From assembly GCA_963971425.1 (NCBI GenBank), contig OZ020517.1, positions 6,264,501 to 6,328,500 on the forward strand: a stretch of 64,000 bases of DNA, read 5' to 3'. The notes under the pieces were generated by a model. The model was not told the origin of the DNA. It was given only the letters and a program-made list of their open reading frames with translations, and did not search any database. This stretch comes from Bryoerythrophyllum caledonicum. Lineage: Eukaryota > Streptophyta > Bryopsida > Pottiales > Pottiaceae. Position 1 is the stretch's first letter; every line of letters begins with the position of its first letter. Below, one piece after another: positions 43,051 through 55,682 of the stretch. A program made the translations under genes and the position numbers.

Positions 43051-43580
43051 GGGGGGGAACATGGCGGAAATCAAATGTGAACATTTACAGAGTGGCAGTA
43101 ATAGGAATATGGCGGTGATTACCCTGGTATATTTCCAAAAAAATTATCTTAAAAATCTTGTAACCAATTTCTCTACATTGTCAACTAAATTAGAAATTAT
43201 AAGAGTTTGACTTAGCATTGCCACCCGATGTCTTCTTATCAAGTTAAGGCCTAATACACAGAGAAAAATTGACTTAGTGGTGCCTGAGCGGGAGTACCAC
43301 TACATAGAAACACTAATAAAGATCCATTCAACTGAGTTATGCCAGCCTTCCAAGCTGATTGTGTCAAAAGCCACCGCCCTGCCAAACTTCAACTTGTTTT
43401 ATTCAGACAAAGTAAACAGACTACTTTGAAGTGGAAAACAATGATTTTGTTGGAGTCTCCGACAGGAGCTTAGTGGAAGTGTAATCAAATACAGCTGCTC
43501 GAAATTCAATTATGTGTTTGGATGTCTGTCATGAATCATCCTTGACCCGGCCGTCACCCACTTTCATCTTTAACCCATAA

Positions 43581-43857
43581 CCCTTCAAGGACGAGCGATC
43601 ATTTCTGGGTCATTTTGGCACGATAATCTCGACAGCAAACGCGACATGCCACCTCCATGAAAGACTTAAACTATGATAACAAGGTGGAGGAAGATGGGCA
43701 TTTGTTGAGACCAGCGCCACAAAAATCGGTGCAAGCATCGGCGAGCTACAGTGAAGTGGGGTCATTGTGAATGTACCTTGAGCAGAGTTTTTGTTTTGCA
43801 TGATCTAGAACATTTGTAGATTCTTGCAGGCTAAAAGAGCTCGTCGGCCTTAAAGGA
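43581..43857. mobile_element. TTAA-type MITE, copy 2
   Basis: Same family and orientation as 44243-44539 and inverted relative to 22067-22356. The ends are degraded (CCCTTCAAGG and GGCCTTAAAGGA|TTAA). Confidence 0.68.
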
Positions 43858-44242
43858 TTAAAGGTTTGTGAGGGACCATATATACGGTCACGTATTTTCC
43901 TCTTTCAATACAAAAAATGTAGAAATTTTTAGCAAGACATACACCTTTGGATTGAAGATTCTTCAACTAACATCTTTCATTTGGAGGTCATTTCATTATC
44001 TAAACCTTATCAAGTTCAAATATGACACCATACATCTAGAATACATGACCCTTTTGCAACTTCTCAAGCATGTAGTAAGCGCAATAATGATCTAAATTTG
44101 AAATGTCATGTATCATTCGATCAGACTCAATACAAATTCAAACTTCTTGTACTTGTTGTATACATGCAGTTCTTATACCTTGTATGTCAAATACACAGAA
44201 AACATCATATTGCAACCCAAATGTGGCTTCTTAGACCTTTAA

Positions 44243-44539
44243 CCCTTTAAGGCCGATTGACCATATATGGGTTGATTCTCGACAAAAACCATTATAGAAA
44301 GCGCTACAGGCCACCTCAAAGGAAAAAGTTGATCATGACTTAGAGGTGGATGAAGATGGGCATCTTTTGAGACCATCACCACCGCAATTGGTGCAAGCAT
44401 CGACGAGCTATAGGGATTTCCGTTAAACAAGTTCATAGATTTTTATTCTGAAATATAACCATTGCAAAGATGCCATTTTGCATGATCTAGAACACTTGTA
44501 GATCCTTACATGCCAAAAAAGCTCATCGGCCTTAAAGGG
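44243..44539. mobile_element. TTAA-type MITE, copy 3
   Basis: TTAA|CCCTTTAAGGCCGAT at the left and ATCGGCCTTAAAGGG|TTTA at the right. The 15-bp ends are perfect inverted repeats. One flank is mutated. Confidence 0.78.
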
Positions 44540-45257
44540 TTTAGAGTTAATCTTGATACGGCTTGAGAGTTACACCGAGCAAAGTAACATACCACCCAGT
44601 CAAAAACCCACACTCTCACACCAAATCCTTTATTTTCCCTCCCCCAACATCAACATTAGTTACTAAAAGTAATCAAGTCACACACAAAACGTCAAAAGTT
44701 GCCTCATGAAACTTTCCCAGACCATTCCATTCCATTGTAACAGCCACCCTAGAAATACTCTAAAGCAATAGGGGTATGAGAGTTGCATGACAAACCTCTC
44801 TAAGGTGCTAGAAATTCTCCTTTATATATATACTCTAACAATTTTAAATTTTTTAAATGAAGAAGAAAAGGAATAACACTTGTGTGTTGATGAGCGTGAA
44901 TAAAGTGTTTCTTGGGGGCCAATAAAGGAACTTCATAAAATATAAACATAAAGTCTCATAGAAATGGCACTACTACCGTATACTTGGTCGGATTTGAACA
45001 CTTCTTGCCGAATTAATTATTTTTTCTAACACATGGTACGGTAGTTCATACACAACGGGTATCACCTACATATTACATGAGTATCACCTATATATTAAAT
45101 GGGTATGACCTTGGCATTACATTAGTATCACCTTAGACAAATCCCTGGAATTTTCCAAAATTTTGGGCAGTCTCAATTTTGAGTTAATCATGTACGAAAC
45201 CAACCAATGCATAGGATACTCAAAACCACCAGGACCTATATCAATTACTTTTTGCTT

Positions 45258-45309
45258 TACCTTGGTCCTACAATACATTTACATACCTTGGTCCTACAAT
45301 ACATTTACA
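45258..45309 (+). repeat. Exact 26-bp tandem duplication
   Basis: The unit at 45258-45283 (begins TACCTTGGTCC) is repeated exactly at 45284-45309. Confidence 0.85.
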
Positions 45310-45649
45310 TGACAAGTGAGGATCATTTGCCTTCTCATTGGCCGAATGATCTCTCTAGTTATGTTGAATCCAAAAGCAAAGGCGGTCACAAATGCAATCC
45401 TAACAACCTCTAATACAAGACGAGACGTAATCCCTAGTCTAAGTAGCAAGGTGGAAAATTACACATAGAAAAATACAACAAGGTGCGCCATTTACTTTAC
45501 ATAGTCTAGAAAAAAAATTAATGTGGATCTATGTCAAGGTGCTGAAGAGGCATCATTTTAAGATGCACCTCTACTAGTGTAGAAATTCAAATACAATACG
45601 TGTTCCACACTAGATATAAGCAAAACTACACTAAACACTGAATATAGTG

Positions 45650-45835
45650 TGGATTCATTATTGATGTGGATCACCCACACTAATTTCCATCAAAGCATGT
45701 GCATGCCAAGTTCTGATTGAGTATTTGTTCTCAAGCAAGTGTGTGTCAGTCAACAATTACATGTAAATTTTCAATTAGTGTAGGAAATTTCAAATAATCT
45801 AGTCTACACTATATTCAAGGAACGGTGTAGTATAC
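45650..45835 (+). repeat. Dispersed repeat, partner of 23826-24010
   Basis: Collinear with the 23.8-kb copy, followed after an insertion by the partner of 24350-24660 at about 46635-46960. Confidence 0.7.
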
Positions 45836-46010
45836 CGACCCGTTGTCCCCAATGGGTGATGTAAGTTTCGGTAAAGTAAATAAAATCATAAAAATAAAAC
45901 ATAATTAGAATAAAATGTGACATGTGCCGCCTCCTACTAAGAGTATCACCTAGGTATCCCCCGGGTTCCACCGCCGGGTATTAACCTTCCTCTTTTATAT
46001 ATATATACTA

Positions 46011-46310
46011 GCAATTGGTGCTTGCTTTGCAATGCATTAGTTTAACCATTTTAATATTGTTTTTAATATTTCAAACTATAAAAAGAAAAAGGTAACATGA
46101 TTCACTGCACGCTTGACTGCAACGTTTCTATAGTCCATTGAACGGTTGACTGCATGGTTCACTGCGTATAATATGATTTTAGTAGTACAACTAGCAATTG
46201 GCCCTTGCTTTGCAACGCATTAGTCCAACCATTTTAATGTAGTTTTTATGCTACAAACTATAAATAAAAAAAGGTATCATGATTCACTACACAGTTGACT
46301 GCACCATTAA
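46011..46310 (+). repeat. Diverged tandem duplication
   Basis: CTAGCAATTGG followed by GCTTGCTTTGCAA-like sequence occurs at about 46011 and again at about 46190. The copies continue through CAAACTATAA and CATGATTCACT to TTGACTGCA, with a partial third echo near 47260-47340. Confidence 0.65.
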
Positions 46311-46634
46311 TCCTTGAGGTACCAAGGCAGTTTTACACCAAAAACACTTCAAAATTAATGGATTCTAGTGCAATGAATAAAGAAGGTAACAAAAACTTTT
46401 ATTTTTAGTTATGACCGTAGGATCTCAATAAAAGCTTATTAAGTAATACATGTACAAAATTTCATAAACTTTGACCGCACGGATTCAAAGATTGTAGTGT
46501 TTGAAGCCAAGCAAATGGTTCATTTTCTTCCCTGCGTTTAGTGGATCAACAGACTTTGACTTCAGTTGGTGTCAAAAAAATTTACTACACAAGGTCTAAA
46601 TCTATTACCATCTTGTTAAGCATGATGTTAGCTC

Positions 46635-46960
46635 CATACACACCAATTTTTAGAGGTAGAGAGAGGGTGTAGCATATTCAAAACAAGTGTGCAAGGAGTG
46701 GAGGCTCGAAATTTGTTAATTCACACTTTAATTTTTTTTGAACTTAATATGTTTTTGATTGATAATCCGAATGGTTAATAAGAAGGTTTACATTACATAT
46801 TGTTGTGGAAAAAATAAAAAGTGAAAAATATGAAGATCTCTAGGTTTTATGTGGAAAAGAAGAAGTTTTTTTGGTACCTTGCCCGACAATGAGTGACAAT
46901 GTGTGAAAATGTTTGACTTGGGTTGGTATGCTATTTTTCACTAAAGACAATAACTTTTTT
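46635..46960 (+). repeat. Dispersed repeat, partner of 24350-24660
   Basis: See the 24.35-kb copy. The similarity is interrupted by small insertions and no coding sequence is present. Confidence 0.6.
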
Positions 46961-47349
46961 TTGACAACATGAGGGGAAATAATATTACTTGCGAGTACTG
47001 AAAATCTCACTTTCAATGGAGTGTCCTATCAAAAGTTTTTGGAGGTGCCCGAGGTGCCCGCTCTCCCCATTTGAAATTAAAAACCCTATAACTTTTTCAT
47101 CAAATGTCCAATTTAGGAAAAAATTGTTTTCCCACTAAGGTCTTGGTAATGCCCTTCTATGGTAAGAATTTCAAAGATGAATGTTTGAAATTGACAGCAT
47201 AGGAACCTGACCGAATTTTCAAAAAGCCCGTTTTGGACACTTGGTCCTTTAGGGGTTAACTACGCAGTTGAGTGCAGTGTTTATATAGTTCACTGCATGG
47301 TTGACTACGCGATTGATTGCTCCGTGGTTCACTGCGTAGATTATGATTT

Positions 47350-47520
47350 AAGTAGTATGATAGCACACTAAATTTTACGTTTGAAAGCCCTAAAACTTTT
47401 TAATTCTAGTGAAGATTTTTACCGAGAGTAAAACTATCTCTACAGGGTGGAGAGGCTCGGTAAAGAATATTAAAAATTATAGCATTCATATACATCATAT
47501 AGTGTGCCTACACTAAATAT
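47350..47520. repeat. Foldback-like repeat related to 23307-23524
   Basis: Contains the phrases GAAGATTTTTACCGAGAG and GGTAAAGAATATT found in the other foldback. It is bounded by CACACTAAATTTTAC-like and CTACACTAAATATAAAATATAG ends that are partly complementary. Confidence 0.45.
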
Positions 47521-47814
47521 AAAATATAGTAGCAGAAGAGGTACAGAACCAAAACCCAAAAACCGCATGATCTACGTCAACGGAACATGACTCCCCTCAA
47601 ATCAACACCACAGGAAGATACAGCGATGTCCAGCGATCGCGGGCGCCCAGACCTGACCCGCGCTGGAGCGTCTCCCTCGCGCTCCCTTTGAAGCAGGCTC
47701 TGTCTCGTGCGAGCTCCATTGCTGAAGCGCTCCTTTGCTCGCATTGCGGAGATCGCTCCTCCAAACCCTCACCGAGGGCGCGCCTTCCGCTTCTTCTCCT
47801 TCCCCGCTCTCCAG

Positions 47815-48080
47815 GTTGGTGATCCAATGCGGGGATCGGGCTTTGCTTTCATGTCGCGTTGGATTCTTTCATTACAAGGGTTTTCGGTTGTTGGCAGCAA
47901 TTCGCAATGTGTTTGGATGGGCAACAGACTCTGCGTTGCCCGGTGGATTGTTTTGAGAGGTTTAGGGAGCGTGAGCTAGTGTACTGGCTGAATGCGGGAG
48001 GAATGAGGAGGGGATAGGGGAATTGATAGTGGGCAGTGATGAGGATTTCTGTGTGTGAATAGCGTGTTTACGGTTGTGCA
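47815..48080 (+). other. Leader intron of the actin gene
   Basis: CTCTCCAG|GTTGGTGA opens and TTGTGCAG|ATCCAG closes a 266-nt intron ending 15 nt before the actin ATG. Plant actin genes typically have such a 5' UTR intron, which raises expression. The non-coding exon 1 is GC-rich (about 47640-47814). Confidence 0.7.
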
Positions 48081-48095
48081 GATCCAGGTTTAACT

Positions 48096-49562
<1,467 letters not shown>

Positions 49563-50280
49563 ACGCGGTCTTCCTCCGATTTTTCAGCTCGGCTCTGGAG
49601 TGGGACGAAGTTCTTGCGTGAAAGAACTTTGGTTGCAATTGTCAGTTGCTTCTAGGTTAGGCCGGTGAGCACAGAAAACTATGGTTTGTAAAAATAGCAG
49701 ATATCCAGGCGCATTAAGAGTGGCCGTCATTCAGGGCCATATTTACACGTTTACATGTCCAGTACGTATTAAATTTTAATTCATTGAAGTGATTTGATGT
49801 ATAACTGTGTTACCTGGTCATTTTCGTTTTCTTGTTTTTGACAGGCGGAGTCATCCTCGTAAAATTATCATTGTTCGATTTACGTCCATCTCTGCAAGAG
49901 CTGGATCGGAACAATAGTGAGTAAAGGAATTTCAAAGTCTTGAACGAATAAGGCTGATCATGTGAAGGAGCACGTCAATTCTCTTTATCTAACAAGGATC
50001 AATACCAGTACAAGTATCTCTAGAAAACATCACACGAGACGGCTCGATCTCATCTTCCTCCCCGTCTCAGGCCGCATTGTCCAGACCTTCCTAAGAACAG
50101 TTGGGGCCTCCAACTTGGTGTACAGATTTGGGTTCATCTCGGAAAAAATTGCTCCAAATCCACAGTGAACACATGCAAATGGTACATGTATGTCAAGTAC
50201 TTGCGTTACCCAAGAGGAAGTCTGGTTCACCCTAAGCTCAACTCCAAAATCAAGAATTCCATGTAGCGACCGGGCGGCGC
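49563..50280. other. Convergent 3' region between actin and ALB3
   Basis: Actin 3' UTR followed by sequence downstream of the ALB3 stop. A minus-strand open frame covers 50030-50449, but it overlaps the last ALB3 exon in another frame and has no recognisable domain. Confidence 0.5.
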
Positions 50281-53200
50281 TCATGGTGAACGTCTTCGCT
50301 TCGACCTCTTGCTCGGTTTCCCTGATGAGTCCATTGCTCCGTTTGTTGCTAAAGCTTCTTCCTGCACCCAACGGGCTACCCATCGTCAGATCATGGCTGT
50401 TGTGGAGTCCCAAAATGAGAGGACGACCACAATCAAGTGGATGCCTCACGAAAGGCTCTCCTCATGTACGGTGTGAGCCTTAGAAACCCGATACTCTGAA
50501 TTGATACTCAGCTAATGGCAACCAAAAGTCTATACCGCGTGCCACTTGCTGAGTTATCATGAGTGCGGGGAATCAAACACAAAAGCGCATGTACAGAAGG
50601 ATGATTTAAATGAAGGTGAGATGTAATTATGACCAATCTGGCTGAGCAGAATCTACTGTATGCAAAAACCCATCGCTACGAAACATAACTTGAACTCGAC
50701 CAGTCGAGTGACTCGAGGAGATGCTCTGGTCAAAATCGAAGAGTAAGAGCCAGGTACCTTGGAATTCCCGACGGCGTCCGTCGCTCCATCGCTCCCTGCA
50801 TCTTGCTCTTCGTCACTCGTCTCGTCCGACGAAGCGCCTGCCTTCTGAGCTTCTTGCGCCATTTGTGCCCTCAGCATATTGTCCCGCTCCTCCGCGGCCT
50901 TGGCGGACGCAACTCTGGCTGCCTCTTCGGCAGCCTTACGACGAGCCTCCTTCTTTTTGGCCTCCCCTTCCTTCAACTGTTTGAACCTGTTGAAGTACAT
51001 GGGGCACTGATTATACGACAGCAATCCAGCACAGCTAAGGGGCGTCTAGATGTATCTCGTCTGAACTTGCAAGGATGTGGCAAATCGAAAGGAACGCACA
51101 CTGGGTGTAAACTGCTACCCACCTCGAACCACGTGCATCCTTGGCCGAAGTGTCAGTCGTCGCCGGAGTCGCAGTGGCAGAGGTGGAAGCTGCAGGTGGA
51201 AGGGAAGTCCGCTTCGCTTGCCCGGCGCTGATGATACCTCCGCCATCCTTGTCCACTATTGGCTGAGCTCCGCCTAATTGCCTTAAGTACACTTGTTGCG
51301 CCGTGCTCAGGATGTTGTTCGTCAACCTGCACAAGGTCGAGAATTGCCAGTAGAATTAGATCCTCTCTGTTACATGACACCGATCTGAATACAAAATTGG
51401 TGATCCTGATCTCACCAGTCAGCACAATTCATGAAAAGCATGGTACTCGGGAAAGAAAACCATTTCATCCTAAAGAACTGTACGAATACAGAAAACCCTT
51501 CTTAACACGCGTTCGGCATGCACAGCATTATCTCAACCCAAACACGGAACTCAAAGGAAGAGTCGTACCAGTATAGGCTCAACCCTGACGGTACTGACAG
51601 TGAGAAGTAACCGATCATGAGGGGCAAAAATTTCAAGATCGCTTGAGACTGATTCTGAGCTGGATCATTGCTCTGCATTTCACAAGACCACATTAGCTCC
51701 TCTTCTGCTCACATGATACACACTACCGCACCGGAACCTAGTATGGATACTGAAGTCTAATGTGTTGACCTGTGTTGAATCAGGACAAAGACCCTATCGT
51801 GCATATAGATATTGAATCTCCAAACGATCATTCTCATTATCAGATATATCCAATGTCAGTGAGTTGTGATACGTACCGCGGTAGCTGGTTGCATCATCTG
51901 CATGGAGACATACTGTGAAGCGACCAGGAGCACCGGTAGCACAAGGTAAGCGATAGTGTCGCCCCATCCCAGAGGAGGAGCACCGTCCTGTCCGAGCACC
52001 AAATTCCGAAAGTTAAGATATGTCGGAAAGGAAAGACCAGGAATACAATTAAAGCACAAAGCAATAGCAGGAGTCTCAGAACACGAATCTCAATAACCGT
52101 GTTCACTAAATACTGACAGAAATGATTCAACAACAAAGCAAACATTCCGCATCCACGAACAACATTCCCCTAGCAGTCAATGCTGCTATGAAACAACCCT
52201 TGTTAGCATCGAATACGTCCAAGTCAGATAACAGAAGGTGCACCGAGAAAGACCAACTCACCACGAAGGGAAACAGCCACGTAATACCACTTCCACTGGA
52301 ACGAGCTGCAATTGTGGTGGGTCCAGCAAGAGATGGAATCCAGAAGAAGCCCTCCGTCAAAAGCCCCTGACAGCTCGCATACTCGAATCCATCAGTTACG
52401 CACTAACTCATCGATGCCCAATTGTTTCACAAAGCTAAGGACGCCTATTACCTACTGTCACAATACTAAGATGAGAAGAATGTTCTCCATCCATGCCTCG
52501 TGAACCATCTAGACAATCGATGTGAGGAAATGGCACGGCGTTCATGCCCATCAACACACACGCATTTCCACCGAAAGTGAATACGAATATAGAGGAAACG
52601 TATTCGTCTCGAAAATCAGTGCAAAAGGTGTACCTCATTAGCAACATTCGACAGTGCTCGATATAGACCAATCCACACCGGCAAGGTCGCCAGGGTAGGC
52701 AAACATCCTGTAAAAGCACAAACCACGATCTCAGGCCACTTCCCTTCACTTCCTCCGCGATGATAAATATAACAAAGCCTGCAGAAGTGATAGTTCCTAC
52801 AGTTCCTACAGTTTCCGGAATTATGTGATGCATGCCAGTTCACAGTCTCCAATCATGTTGTGAACATTGAGGATCAATTAGCACCAAAACTTAGAGATAA
52901 CCGCACCTGCAAGAGGGTTCACTCCAGCCTGCTTATACAGCCTGGCTGTCTCCAACTGGATGCGCTCCTGGTCGCCTTTATACCGTTCTTGAATCGCTTT
53001 AATCTTTGGTTGCAGATTTTGCATAGCTAATGTAGATTCTACCTGTTAAAGCATCACCGTCCCCATTCAACATCTCCCCGCGTTCACACAAGGTAGAAGC
53101 TCGACGACAGATATCACGCTCTTTGCGTACATGTTTTCACTTTCTAAACTTAAGAATCAAGTTGTCTCAAACTACGCTGCTGCCCCATTCCAATATGCCA

Positions 53201-54387
53201 AGAAACAGACACAATAGAAAGAGAAACACAGAAGAAAAAAAACTCGCCAGAGCGCAAGAAACTACGTACCTGGCTTTTAGTAAGAGGATAAGTAGCTAAC
53301 TTTACAATTAAGGTCAAAAGAATAATGGCAAAACCATAAGAATAAGGAATGTTCAGCTTGGCGATGCCGTCCTTCAAAAACTGCACACAATCAAACATCC
53401 GTCAGTATCTATACAGCACATCCTCAGAAATCTCATGAAAAGCGTCCAGTGTAAGTAGGCATCTAGCGAGATGAATATCTCGCATCGACTCCGTTTTCTA
53501 CTGATGCGAACCACTACGTCCTACTGATACTGCTGGCAAATAAACGAATTGACATAACATGTCCACTTCAGTATTACTTTGTTATAACCACGACTACGAT
53601 TGAAAATCCGACTAGACAGTAGAGGCAAAACTTCATGTAGCAATCTACATCATTCTGAACCCTAAGATGCTCCTCAAATCAAGGTAATCTCACAAATCAC
53701 TTCCGAGGCGCTCAATACTCCAACCTAATCGACAGCAGAGCTAGCAAACGAGACAGTTCATGTAACAAAATCAAAGTTCCAATCTCAGAAATGATGCATA
53801 AATCTCACAAACTGGGGACACCTCTCATGTATCAAAATCTCAAAATGTAGTCGCGAAGCAGTTGGTAACAAACTCATCAATTACTTGTCCATCAAGGCAA
53901 TTGAAAAGCCGAAGTGACGGTATCCAAGAAACAGCGACTATTCATTCCCCGGCCACAGAACCTACAGAGAAAAATTGAACGAGAACATGCACAGGCTCAC
54001 CGTCAACGCCAGCTCCAGAGTGTTCGTGACGCCGCCGAGCCATCCGCCGTCCTGCTTCTGAACCACGGCGTCCGTGACCTGCCCCGGGTCCGTCGCGACC
54101 GCAGCGTCCGCCAGGGTGAAAAACAGCCCCTCCGTGCGCGTCAGCAGCGCCTGGAACGCCTCGGGCGACTTCGCCAGCGCGCCTAGCGCCACCTCCACAT
54201 GCTCGGGGTCCGGCAATTGCCCGAGCGACGCCCTCGGCACCACAGACACGCCAACTCGCCTCCTCGCCGAATGCCTCCGCAGGCTCGGCTTCAGCGACAG
54301 AATCACGTACGGTCGGGCCGCCACATTCACCTCCGCCTTCACAGTCGAGAGCGCCGGCGAGCACGCGTGTATCGAGAGCGTCGCCAT
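50281..54387 (-). CDS. ALB3: Thylakoid membrane insertase ALB3 (YidC/Oxa1 family)
   Basis: Ten exons: 54387-54001, 53380-53270, 53042-52907, 52707-52634, 52366-52262, 51987-51877, 51672-51569, 51326-51123, 50986-50758 and 50361-50281. They total 1542 nt, giving 513 residues, all in frame. A transit-peptide-like N-terminus is followed by the five membrane segments of the family, including IPYSYGFAIILLTLIVKLAT, the loop MQNLQPKIKAIQERYKGDQE, CLPTLATLPVWIGLYRAL and LPLMIGYFSLSVPSGLSLYW. The C-terminal tail is acidic and Ala/Lys-rich. The small last exon ends SKRSKRRRSP, matching the basic motif by which ALB3 recruits cpSRP43. The protein inserts light-harvesting proteins into thylakoids together with cpSRP and FtsY. 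Confidence 0.93.
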
Positions 54388-55682
54388 CTCTCTCTCTCCT
54401 AGGGTTTTAGCTCAAACCGCGACGAAATTCGCAATTCTGCACCAAATCAGGCGCCGGAAAAATCAGCAGCCGCGGAGAGGGGCGCGTCCCGGCGTCGACC
54501 GTGCGTGAGCGGTGCGAATTGCGTGCTGCGGAGGCGGAGCGAGGTCGTGAAGCTCCGGAGGAGCTGCAACATTACACTATCCTCTCTCTCCGCGCGAACA
54601 GTCTGTGCGAGGCTTCTGTGGCGTGGATAGGGGCACCGCCTGAGCCGGTCAGTAACCTGCCCTGGCCCGCCAATAACCAGTCGTTCCGCGTCTCCGGTGT
54701 CTTTTATAAGCTAACTTTCCGTAGAAAGTTTCTATGTATCTAGAAAAATACGCTCAAACTGATCCATTTTAAATCACAAATAATGTTACTATGATTGTAC
54801 TACTAATAATCTTTTAAAAAATGCCTTAAATATGTTTGAAGAAAATGGACATAATATGAAAATCTTTGATATTTAACCTTAATTTTTGAATAGTTGAACC
54901 ACGTAATTATGATCTTCAACAATTTTTCAATCAAATTTGTTCAAGTAGTAATCTCTATCTTACTGACATTGTTACAAAGCTATGAACAAACAAACATTAT
55001 ATTTTCAAGAGTCCTTTGGAAAAATCAAAACTCACCGTAAACCAAAATCATCCAATGATCCTACACTCATCCCTCCCATAAATTATACCTCTTACAAGTC
55101 ATAATAATGCCACTAACTTATAACCTCAGCTAAATCATAACCTCAACTACATTATTAACATGAAAACTCTGCTAAGTTATATGCTTTTGCTAAATAAACT
55201 CTCGATGCACGAGTGTCACTCTTCATGTCCACCACAAACCCGATCCTATGCGCACGAAACGCACGGTCACACGCACACCATACGCGTCCCCAAAACCGCG
55301 ATATAATCTACATTAGTTGTACAGTCCACGGAAACAAATCTCCAAAACTCGTACTTTGACTCACAGTGTCGGTTTATGACCTCCGACCGCATGGTTCGCA
55401 GCGCAGTTGTAACCAAGCTTGAAACGACTTCAGCTGGCACAAGAGTTAGAGAGAGATTGTGCGAGGTTTTTTTTTCGGAGAGAGAGATAGAGATTGTGTG
55501 AGGTTCTGTTGAGAGAGAGAGATAGATTGTGTGAGTTTTTGTTGAGAAAGAGAGAGAGAGAGATAGATTGTGTGAGGTTTTGTAGAGAAATTGTGTGAGG
55601 TTTTATTGTTGGAAATCGTTGTTTTCTTGCGATTCTTGTGAAGCCCTAGCCCCAGTCGTACCTGCTCACGGGGATTGTTGCG
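54388..55682. other. Divergent promoter region between ALB3 and the TraB gene
   Basis: GC-rich near the ALB3 start, then AT-rich, then a purine-rich tandem repeat just upstream of the TraB gene. No additional gene is supported. Confidence 0.5.
55455..55610 (+). repeat. GA-rich minisatellite upstream of the TraB gene
   Basis: Three to four imperfect units of the type GAGAGAGATAGATTGTGTGAG followed by GTTTTGTTGA. GA-repeats near plant transcription starts can bind BPC-type factors, but that is only a possibility here. Confidence 0.7.

Noticed and set aside
50030-50449. 139-codon minus-strand frame downstream of ALB3
   Set aside because: It overlaps the last ALB3 exon in a different frame and contains no domain. 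The in-frame exon 50361-50281 with the SKRSKRRRSP end explains the coding signal.
50440-50490. Resemblance to group II intron domain V (CACGAAAG ... CATGTACGGTGTGAGCC)
   Set aside because: The stem does not pair as domain V requires, and no maturase or organellar flanking sequence is present. The segment falls in the last ALB3 intron.
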